A stretch of DNA of 8,664 bases, taken from Bacilli bacterium (GTDB taxonomy: Bacteria > Bacillota_I > Bacilli_A > RF39 > UBA660). Position numbers and translations under genes: made by a program. Each line of letters begins with the position of its first letter. Positions within the stretch are counted from its first letter, which is position 1. The notes beneath the pieces were generated by a model that did no database searches, was not told where the DNA came from, and saw nothing but the letters and a program-made list of their open reading frames with translations. The stretch is taken from assembly GCA_017470045.1 (NCBI GenBank), contig JAFUFG010000170.1:1-8664 (forward strand), in the 5' to 3' direction. Below, one piece after another: positions 1 through 5,782 of this stretch.

Positions 1-914
1 AATTAGAAAAAGTATACATAAGTGATAAATTTACAGTTAAAGATAATAATACTTCAAATTTAGACGTATTTACTAAGTATGAAAATCAAAAAGCAAAAGA
101 TAGATTATTATTAAATCTAACAGATTATAACGATGGCTTATATGAAGATATAACAGAAAGTGGTAGATTTAATTATAGAGGAACTAATCCAGATAATTAT
201 ATAATGATTAATAACGAGCGTTGGAGAATATTGTCAGTCATGCCAAATAATACTATAAAAGTAATTGGACCTGGATTTACAGGATATCTTTTTGATAACG
301 TAAATGCAAGACCAAAAGCAGATAATTCTTATTGCGCATATACTTCTGCATCATGGTCTTGTGATGCATGGGCAGCAAATAGAAATTTAGTTGGAAATCC
401 AGAAAAATATTTTAATAAAGAAGTTAATGCTGATGCGACTTTAAATACATACTTGAATACTGAATACCTACAGAGTCTTCCAGAAAAAGAATATGTGGTA
501 AATGGGGATTTTTCAGTAGGTTGTCCAGGGTATAGAACTTCAGAAGATGATATTACAACAATAGTAAATAAAGAAAAAGAGTATATTTGGAATGGAAAAG
601 TTGGACTATTACAATTAACTGAGTTTTTACGAGGATCTTTAAATTCAGATTGTAAAACAATTTTAAGTGCATATGATGCAGGTAATAATTCTTGTTCTGT
701 AAAAAATTGGATAAGTAGTGAAAATGTATCTGCTTATACTTTAAATAGTATGACGGCAATTGGAAGATATATGTACGTATACTCTCAAAGAGGAATTGGT
801 TTTGATGGTCCTGCATCTCAAGGAAGACTTGTAAGACCAATTATATATCTATCTTCAAATATTAAACTATCAGGAATGGGAACCTATGAAAAACCTTTTG
901 AAATTGTAAAATAA
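1..914 (+). CDS. C-terminal part of a surface/secreted protein with a WRI...VRPIIYL type domain (5'-partial)
   Basis: The reading frame is already open at base 3 and runs 303 codons to TAA at 912-914, so the gene begins outside the window. The ATG at 204 is only an internal methionine. The segment starting NPDNYIMINNERWRIL and the C-terminal GRLVRPIIYLSSN...YEKPFEI match, from memory, a large family of uncharacterised extracellular proteins in gut Bacillota, whose members typically carry WRI(I/V)..., a WNGK-(I/V)GL segment and VRP(V/I)I(Y/N)L near the end. WNGKVGLL is present here too. Several cysteines (for example in YCAYTSASWSC, SVGCPGY, SDCKT and NNSCSV) could form disulfides. No membrane segment or sorting motif follows the domain, and any signal peptide or prepilin helix would be in the missing part. 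Arginine is nearly always AGA, unlike uvrB. The family assignment is by recall of pattern and the function is unknown. Confidence 0.75.
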   Translation, partial: LEKVYISDKFTVKDNNTSNLDVFTKYENQKAKDRLLLNLTDYNDGLYEDITESGRFNYRGTNPDNYIMINNERWRILSVMPNNTIKVIGPGFTGYLFDNVNARPKADNSYCAYTSASWSCDAWAANRNLVGNPEKYFNKEVNADATLNTYLNTEYLQSLPEKEYVVNGDFSVGCPGYRTSEDDITTIVNKEKEYIWNGKVGLLQLTEFLRGSLNSDCKTILSAYDAGNNSCSVKNWISSENVSAYTLNSMTAIGRYMYVYSQRGIGFDGPASQGRLVRPIIYLSSNIKLSGMGTYEKPFEIVK

Positions 915-942
915 AATGCATAAATATGCATTTTATTTTTTT
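908..942 (+). terminator. Rho-independent terminator after the surface-protein gene
   Basis: A perfect core stem of 9 bp, AAAATGCAT (913-921) with ATGCATTTT (926-934), has a 4-nt AAAT loop. A-T pairs can extend it to 908-921/926-939, which includes the stop codon, and a T-rich tail runs to 942. The stem is weak in G+C, but its position directly at the stop and the T tract support termination. Confidence 0.75.
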
Positions 943-952
943 GTTTGATAAT

Positions 953-981
953 TTGACGAAAAATTCTATTTATGATATAAT
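953..981 (+). promoter_or_regulatory. Sigma-A promoter of the L,D-transpeptidase gene
   Basis: The -35 TTGACG (953-958) and the exact -10 TATAAT (976-981) are separated by 17 bp. A TG one base upstream of the -10 (973-974) makes it an extended -10. The expected start is near 988, giving a leader of about 22 nt with the Shine-Dalgarno GAGGGG (996-1001) 8 nt before the ATG. This is the closest to consensus of the promoters in the window. Confidence 0.85.
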
Positions 982-1009
982 TTATCACCAGAAATGAGGG
1001 GCATTAAGT

Positions 1010-2086
1010 ATGAGAGGAAAACATTCCAAAAAAGTACACGTAGGAAAAGTATTAGTTCCAATTTTAATTGCTGGAACAATTATCTACGTTGGAACAAAAA
1101 GTGGTGAAAAGTACAAAGAATACGAATCTAGAAATGAGATTCAAAGTGTTCAAGAACAACCAAAAGAAAATGATATTGCAGAAAATATAGTAGTAGAACC
1201 AGAAAAAGAAGAAACAATAGAAGAACCAACTATTACAGAAACTCCGATAGAGAAACCAGTAATAGAAGAACCAAAAGAAGTAGAAAAGCCAACAGTTTCT
1301 TCAATCGATGGTTTAGAAATCGAAACAAGAAAAGTAGTAAAAGCTACTACTTCTGTAAATGTACGTGATGGAGCAAGTTTAGATAGTGATAAATTAACGG
1401 TACTAAGTACTGGTAACACATTAAACTTGATGTATCAAGAAAATGAAGATTGGTATAAAGTAGATTATCAAGGGCAAGATGCTTATGTATCAACACATTA
1501 TTCTACAGTAGTAGACCAAACTACGATTAAAAGTCCTGTTCAAAAGATGGTTTATTTTAAAAATGATTCTACATTATATGGAAATGATTTAGAAGAAGAA
1601 TCATTAATGAGTATTCCAAAATTAGAAGCAACTCCAATCTATGGAGAAACAGAAACTCATTACGTAACGGCATTAGAAGATAAAGTTGGATATATTCGTA
1701 AATCCGATACAGGTGTATTAGAAGGTACATTCGCAATTGTTGATATTTCAGATCAAACTGCTTATCTATACGAAAATAATGAAATGATTCTTTCAACACC
1801 AGTAGTTACTGGTAAGAATTCTACTCCTACCACAAAAGGATTACACGAAGTGTGGTTAATGGAAGAAGATCGTTACTTAACAGGTGCAGACTTTAAAGTA
1901 CATGTTAAAGTAGTAGCTTTCTTCCACAATGGAGAAGGAATTCATGATGCCTCATGGAGAAGCGCATTTGGAGGAGAATTATACAAAAACGGAGGTTCTC
2001 ACGGATGTGTCAATATGCCAACAGAAGCAGCAGTAACGTTCTATAAAAACTTAGAAGTAGGAGATAAAGTCCTAGTTAAACAATAA
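1010..2086 (+). CDS. Membrane-anchored SH3-domain L,D-transpeptidase (YkuD family)
   Basis: This 358-residue enzyme should form or remodel 3-3 peptidoglycan cross-links, or attach proteins to peptidoglycan, outside the cell. A basic N-terminus precedes one hydrophobic segment (about residues 11-28), read as a signal anchor. Next come a Glu/Pro-rich spacer (about 50-97), a bacterial SH3 domain (about 112-165, with SVNVRDGAS and DWYKVDYQGQDAYV), a second weaker SH3-like stretch (about 176-231), and a YkuD catalytic domain (about 239-356). The catalytic signature is intact: GIHDASW with His312, then SHGCVNMP with Ser330, His331 and the nucleophile Cys333. The start is supported by GAGGGG at 996-1001; an ATG at 994 is out of frame. 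The gene has its own promoter and terminator, so it is monocistronic. The SH3 part probably binds cell-wall peptides. The family call is secure, but the exact reaction (cross-linking or anchoring) is not shown. Confidence 0.93.
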   Translation: MRGKHSKKVHVGKVLVPILIAGTIIYVGTKSGEKYKEYESRNEIQSVQEQPKENDIAENIVVEPEKEETIEEPTITETPIEKPVIEEPKEVEKPTVSSIDGLEIETRKVVKATTSVNVRDGASLDSDKLTVLSTGNTLNLMYQENEDWYKVDYQGQDAYVSTHYSTVVDQTTIKSPVQKMVYFKNDSTLYGNDLEEESLMSIPKLEATPIYGETETHYVTALEDKVGYIRKSDTGVLEGTFAIVDISDQTAYLYENNEMILSTPVVTGKNSTPTTKGLHEVWLMEEDRYLTGADFKVHVKVVAFFHNGEGIHDASWRSAFGGELYKNGGSHGCVNMPTEAAVTFYKNLEVGDKVLVKQ

Positions 2087-2121
2087 AAAGAATCCACAAT
2101 TTCTGTGGATTTTTTCTTTTT
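2086..2121 (+). terminator. Rho-independent terminator after the L,D-transpeptidase gene
   Basis: AATCCACA (2091-2098) pairs with TGTGGATT (2104-2111) around the 5-nt loop ATTTC. A-T and G-T pairs can extend the stem outward, and a T-rich tail runs to 2121. It lies immediately after the TAA at 2084-2086. Confidence 0.88.
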
Positions 2122-2153
2122 CGAAATTTCCTCTTTTCCTAGAGTAATAAATT

Positions 2154-2162
2154 TGTTAAAAT
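2154..2162 (+). promoter_or_regulatory. Probable extended -10 promoter of the lipoprotein gene
   Basis: TGTTAAAAT has the TGn extension followed by TAAAAT (2157-2162). No convincing -35 lies 16-18 bp upstream (the region is T/C-rich, TTTTCC-like). Transcription would start near 2169, leaving a leader of about 19 nt that contains the Shine-Dalgarno GAGGT (2176-2180). Confidence 0.55.
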
Positions 2163-2187
2163 AGTATATAGAATAGAGGTAGTGTTT

Positions 2188-2625
2188 ATGAAGAAAAAAA
2201 TATTTTTACTAGCGTTAGTAGCATTCGTATTTTTGACAGGTTGCAGTTTAAAACAGTCAGAAAAAGAAACAAGTACAAATGAAAAGGAAAGTGTAGCAAC
2301 TTCTGTAGAAGGAAAATACAGATTAGAAGATGAGAAGCGTAAAGGTACGGTTTATCAAGGATTTGAAAAATATCTTACTTTCGAAGGAAAAAATGTAGTT
2401 GTTGAAGATGAATATTATGGATCAACATATACAGGAACATATACATTAAAAGATGGTAAACTAAATATGATCTTTACTCAATATAAAGATGATGATGGAT
2501 CAAAAGAAGTAGTTTACAAACTAATTGGAAAAGCAACCACAAAAAATATAAAACTAACAAAAGAAACAAAAGATGGTTTAACAGGAAATATTAATGAAGT
2601 GTTTGAACCAGTAAAAGAAAAATAA
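2188..2625 (+). CDS. Small lipoprotein of unknown function
   Basis: The product is 145 residues from the ATG at 2188. A GTG six bases earlier is in frame but only 1 nt from the Shine-Dalgarno GAGGT (2176-2180), whereas the ATG sits 7 nt from it. The N-terminus is a classic type II signal peptide: MKKK, a hydrophobic core, then the lipobox LTGC with Cys19 as the lipidated residue. It should therefore be anchored to the outer face of the cytoplasmic membrane. A short charged, Ser/Thr-rich spacer (about 20-40) follows. The remaining 105 or so residues are rich in alternating polar and aromatic positions (GKYRLEDEKRKG, YTGTYTLKDGKLNMIF), suggesting a small beta-sheet domain, perhaps lipocalin-like. 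That fold is a guess. No catalytic motif is visible. It has its own promoter and terminator. Confidence 0.85.
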   Translation: MKKKIFLLALVAFVFLTGCSLKQSEKETSTNEKESVATSVEGKYRLEDEKRKGTVYQGFEKYLTFEGKNVVVEDEYYGSTYTGTYTLKDGKLNMIFTQYKDDDGSKEVVYKLIGKATTKNIKLTKETKDGLTGNINEVFEPVKEK

Positions 2626-2635
2626 TAAGAGATTG

Positions 2636-2673
2636 AAACAAGGATACGACAGATTGTATCCTTGTTTTTATTT
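2636..2673 (+). terminator. Rho-independent terminator after the lipoprotein gene
   Basis: A perfect 12-bp stem pairs AAACAAGGATAC (2636-2647) with GTATCCTTGTTT (2656-2667). The loop is 8 nt and the tail TTTTTATTT ends at 2673. It is the longest perfect hairpin stem found between genes. Its descending arm overlaps the -35 of the uvrB promoter. Confidence 0.92.
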
Positions 2674-2690
2674 GTGATAAATGATAAAAT
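2662..2690 (+). promoter_or_regulatory. Probable promoter of the uvrB operon
   Basis: The -35-like TTGTTT (2662-2667) is 17 bp from TAAAAT (2685-2690), which has a TG extension at 2682-2683. Transcription would start near 2697, with a leader of about 20 nt carrying the strong Shine-Dalgarno AAAGGAGG (2703-2710), 6 nt before the uvrB ATG. The -35 lies in the second arm of the preceding terminator. No LexA box is visible here. Confidence 0.65.
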
Positions 2691-2716
2691 AAGTCCAGTT
2701 ATAAAGGAGGAGTCCT

Positions 2717-4675
2717 ATGTTTAAAATTGTATCAAAATATAAACCTTCTGGAGATCAACCACAAGCAATAGATGAATTGGTGAAAGGGATTGAAGAAGGT
2801 CGCCATGAACAAGTACTTTTAGGAGCAACAGGTACAGGTAAGACCTTTACGATTGCCAATGTTATTGAAAGAGTACAAAAACCAACGTTAGTATTAGCAC
2901 ATAATAAAACATTAGCTGGACAACTTTATTCGGAATTAAAAGAATTATTCCCAGAAAATAGAGTAGAGTACTTTGTATCTTATTACGATTATTACCAACC
3001 AGAAGCTTATGTACCTTCTACAGATACTTATATTGAAAAAGACTCTTCTATCAATGATGAAATTGATGAGTTACGTCATGCCGCAACATCTGCACTATTA
3101 TCTAGAAGAGATGTTATTGTAGTAGCATCTGTTTCTTGTATCTATGGTATCGGTGAAGTAGAAGAATATAAAAATAAGATGTTAACATTATCCGTTGGAG
3201 ATACGATTGATCGAAACGAAATGTTAGTTAAATTAGTCGAAATGTTATATGAACGCAATGATTTTGACTTTAAGCGTGGAACTTTTCGAGTAAGAGGAGA
3301 CGTAGTAGAAATCATTCCAGCAAACCAAAATACAACAGGATATCGTATTGAATTCTTTGATAATGAGATTGATCGTATTAGTGAAATTGATACCCTAACA
3401 GGAGTAGTTACAAATAATGTAAAAAATGTATCCATATTCCCAGCTTCTCACTTCGTAGTAAGTGATGAAAAATTAAAAGCAGCAATCGTTCGTATCAAAG
3501 AAGAATTAAAGAATCGATTAGAGGAATTACGTTCTCAAAATAAATTATTAGCAGCAGAACGTCTAGAACAAAGAACTAATTATGATATGGAAATGTTAGA
3601 AGAAACAGGATTCTGTTCAGGAGTAGAGAATTATTCTGCACCAATGGCAGGTCGTGCTCCAGGAGAAACTCCTACTACTTTAATGGACTTCTTCCCAGAT
3701 GATTATTTATTAGTAGTAGATGAATCTCACGTTACTCTACCTCAAGTACGTGGTATGTATAACGGAGATAGAGCAAGAAAAATGAATCTTGTAGAGTATG
3801 GATTCCGTCTACCAAGCGCATTGGATAATAGACCATTAAAATACGATGAATTTGAAAAAAAGATTAATCAAGCTATCTACGTATCCGCAACTCCAGGAGA
3901 CTTAGAGTTAGAACATACCAATAATCAGTATGTAGAACAAATTATTCGTCCAACAGGTCTATTAGATCCAACCATTGAAGTACGTAAATCCGAAGGTCAA
4001 ATTGATGACTTAGTAGGAGAAATCAATGAACGAATCGCACGAGATGAAAGAGTACTTGTTACAACATTAACGATTCGTATGGCAGAAGAATTAACAAACT
4101 ACTTAAAAGAATTAGATATAAAAGTAGCGTACTTACATAGTGAAGTAAAAACACTAGAACGTATGGAAATTATTCATGACGTACGTGCTGGAAAATATGA
4201 TGTATTAGTAGGTATTAACTTATTAAGAGAAGGTCTAGATATCCCAGAAGTATCCTTAATCGCCATATTAGATGCAGATAAAGAAGGATTCTTACGTAGT
4301 AACAGATCTCTTATTCAAACCATTGGACGTTGTGCAAGAAATGCCAATGGTCATGTTATTATGTATGGAGATAAGATTACAGACTCTATGGAACAAGCAA
4401 TTACAGAGACACAACGTAGAAGAAGTATCCAAGAGAAGTATAATGAAGAACACGGTATTACTCCACAAACGATTCAAAAAGAGATTCGTGAAGTGATTTC
4501 GAATACCGATAAAGATAATAAAAAGACAAAGAAGACAAAAGAACCAACCAGAAAAGAAAAAGAACAAATTATGGAATCTATCGAACAAGAAATGCGTGAA
4601 GCCGCTAAGTCTCTTAACTTTGAAAGAGCAATGGAGTTACGTGATATCTTATTCGAGATGAAATCTAGTATGTAG
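2717..4675 (+). CDS. uvrB: UvrB, excinuclease ABC subunit B
   Basis: UvrB receives damaged DNA from UvrA, verifies the lesion with its beta-hairpin, and recruits UvrC for incision in cytoplasmic nucleotide excision repair. The 652-residue length is normal. Visible elements, in order: Walker A GATGTGKT (36-43, Lys42), the beta-hairpin region starting [10 protein letters not shown] (89-98), the domain 2 stretch [18 protein letters not shown], Walker B DESH (335-338), helicase motifs around [10 protein letters not shown], the arginine-finger motif QTIGRCARN (Arg538, Arg541), a Lys-rich linker, and a C-terminal UVR domain (about 617-650, [12 protein letters not shown]) for contact with UvrC. Cys539 occupies a position that is usually Ala, which is a minor change. 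The start is fixed by AAAGGAGG at 2703-2710. It is first in a four-gene operon, and its TAG overlaps the next gene's Shine-Dalgarno. Confidence 0.98.
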   Translation: MFKIVSKYKPSGDQPQAIDELVKGIEEGRHEQVLLGATGTGKTFTIANVIERVQKPTLVLAHNKTLAGQLYSELKELFPENRVEYFVSYYDYYQPEAYVPSTDTYIEKDSSINDEIDELRHAATSALLSRRDVIVVASVSCIYGIGEVEEYKNKMLTLSVGDTIDRNEMLVKLVEMLYERNDFDFKRGTFRVRGDVVEIIPANQNTTGYRIEFFDNEIDRISEIDTLTGVVTNNVKNVSIFPASHFVVSDEKLKAAIVRIKEELKNRLEELRSQNKLLAAERLEQRTNYDMEMLEETGFCSGVENYSAPMAGRAPGETPTTLMDFFPDDYLLVVDESHVTLPQVRGMYNGDRARKMNLVEYGFRLPSALDNRPLKYDEFEKKINQAIYVSATPGDLELEHTNNQYVEQIIRPTGLLDPTIEVRKSEGQIDDLVGEINERIARDERVLVTTLTIRMAEELTNYLKELDIKVAYLHSEVKTLERMEIIHDVRAGKYDVLVGINLLREGLDIPEVSLIAILDADKEGFLRSNRSLIQTIGRCARNANGHVIMYGDKITDSMEQAITETQRRRSIQEKYNEEHGITPQTIQKEIREVISNTDKDNKKTKKTKEPTRKEKEQIMESIEQEMREAAKSLNFERAMELRDILFEMKSSM

Positions 4676-4684
4676 GAGGTAGTT

Positions 4685-5059
4685 ATGGAATTTAAACCAA
4701 TATTATCATGGACACTATTTTCAGAATGTCCAATTCCAGATGATTTAAAACCAATCTTAGTAAAAGGAGAAGAACCAGTCGCTGCATATAAAACATTCCG
4801 CGATTCAGCAGTTTTTACCAACAAAAGAATTATTATTCGCGATGTACAAGGACTAACTGGAAAGAAAGTAGAGATGTATTCTCTACCTTATTCTTCTATT
4901 CTTATGTGGTCTAGTGAAAATGCAGGACACATTGATATTAATTCGGAAATTGAATTATGGACTAGAGTAGGTCCCATTAAAATCTCTCTAAAAAGAGGAG
5001 TAGATATTCGTAAATTTGACCGATTAATATCGAATGCAGTACTAAACAATAAGGAGTAA
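4685..5059 (+). CDS. Bacterial PH-domain protein (bPH_1, PF08000 type)
   Basis: Almost the whole 124-residue product is one bacterial pleckstrin-homology domain. Family-typical motifs are the FRDSAVFTNKRIIIRDVQGLTGKKVE stretch beginning at residue 38, the YSLPYSSI segment (65-72), ENAGHIDINSEIELW (78-92), and a closing helix with KRGVDIRKFDRLI. No signal peptide or membrane segment is seen, so it is expected in the cytoplasm. Bacterial PH domains of this type are widespread and mostly without a defined ligand, and function cannot be assigned. The ATG lies 9 nt after the uvrB stop, and its Shine-Dalgarno AGGAGG (4674-4679) overlaps the uvrB TAG, so translation is probably coupled. The next gene follows after 3 nt. 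The domain call is strong; a role in DNA repair is unproven. Confidence 0.9.
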   Translation: MEFKPILSWTLFSECPIPDDLKPILVKGEEPVAAYKTFRDSAVFTNKRIIIRDVQGLTGKKVEMYSLPYSSILMWSSENAGHIDINSEIELWTRVGPIKISLKRGVDIRKFDRLISNAVLNNKE

Positions 5060-5062
5060 AAC

Positions 5063-5782
5063 ATGAAGTTAAATATATTTCATTCCGTAATTACAGACGG
5101 AATTATGTCAAAAGAAAAAAACTATTTTAAGAATGTTTCAAAAGAAGATATCGAAGCAATGTATTACTTAAAAACCAAACGATTCTTACAAAAATACAAT
5201 CTTAGTAATGAAGATATGGTTGTGCTAAACGAGAAGAATAATAAAATGTCTTCTCGTGTAGTAACAAAGAATCAAAAAGAATACAAAGAAGCAGTCTTAA
5301 TCTTAAAAGAGACTACTCCAAATCTACCTATATTAGTAGAAACAGACGATGATCCAGTAATCGTTGCTTCTGCAGAAACAGAGGATAATAAAAAAGTAGC
5401 AGTTATCGGATTAGCTACGATTGGTAATCTAGCAAATGGACTAATTCATGAGATGACAGAGACTCTTATGAAAGAAACCGATAAAGCAACATTTGAGATG
5501 ACTTTCTATATTGGACCTTGTCCATCAAAAGAAAATTATGTTGTGGAAAAAGATAAAGTTACTGCTAAAATATTTGAAAAAGCAATTGAAACAAAGAAAA
5601 ATATTACTTATCTAGATATTCGTTATGCAATATTTAATGAGTTATATCTAGAAATTGTCGATCCAAATAATATTTATTTTGATTCAACAGATACCGTTAC
5701 TAGTGAAAAGTATTTTTCTAGAATCGGAAACAAAGAAGGACGACATGCGGCATGCATCGTATTTACCAATGAAGAAGCTTAA
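5063..5782 (+). CDS. PgeF/YlmD-like (Cu-oxidase_4, PF02578) protein lacking the active-site residues
   Basis: I recognise the fold from landmarks in family order: TDDDPVIVASA (94-104) where members have TADCxPVLL; VAVIGLATIG (112-121) where they have VAAVHAGWRG; FYIGPCPSKENYVV (148-161) for IGPCIG..CYEV; LDIRYAIFNEL (184-194) for the DL..AN..L helix; and NIYFDSTDTVTSEKYFSRIGNKEGRHAA (203 on), where they have NI....CT....FFSHRR..G..GR. Characterised members (PgeF/YfiH, YlmD, mammalian LACC1) use a His-Cys-His metal site for peptidoglycan editing or purine-nucleoside chemistry. By alignment by eye these residues are Asn59, Asp97 and Gly116 here, so this is probably a pseudoenzyme. Length (239) is normal, so it is not simply decaying. 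The Shine-Dalgarno AAGGAG (5051-5056) lies 6 nt from the ATG. It starts 3 nt after the PH gene and overlaps the radical SAM gene by 14 nt. Fold confidence is good; its role is unknown. Confidence 0.8.
   Translation: MKLNIFHSVITDGIMSKEKNYFKNVSKEDIEAMYYLKTKRFLQKYNLSNEDMVVLNEKNNKMSSRVVTKNQKEYKEAVLILKETTPNLPILVETDDDPVIVASAETEDNKKVAVIGLATIGNLANGLIHEMTETLMKETDKATFEMTFYIGPCPSKENYVVEKDKVTAKIFEKAIETKKNITYLDIRYAIFNELYLEIVDPNNIYFDSTDTVTSEKYFSRIGNKEGRHAACIVFTNEEA

Noticed and set aside
204..914. ATG at 204 as the true start of the first gene
   Set aside because: The same frame is open upstream to base 3 with continuous family-like sequence, and there is no Shine-Dalgarno before 204.
2091..2111. TGTGGATT and AATCCACA as further DnaA boxes
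   Set aside because: They are the two arms of the L,D-transpeptidase terminator and match the box only in part.
2182..2190. GTG at 2182 as the lipoprotein start
   Set aside because: It is 1 nt from the Shine-Dalgarno. The ATG at 2188 has the right spacing and gives the typical MKKK signal peptide.
4272..4496. Alternative + strand frame inside uvrB
   Set aside because: It lies entirely within the conserved helicase part of uvrB and has no independent support.
4474..4824. Minus-strand reading frame across the uvrB/PH-gene junction, and other minus-strand frames at 553-840, 1150-1419, 1569-1799, 3142-3435, 4292-4588 and 8373-8570
   Set aside because: They lie opposite well-supported genes, are of low complexity, and have no recognisable domain. 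I take them as shadows of the coding strand.
5655..5768. Start of the radical SAM gene at the TTG at 5655
   Set aside because: It would add 38 residues encoded inside the preceding gene with no family resemblance. The radical SAM N-terminus begins at or near 5769.
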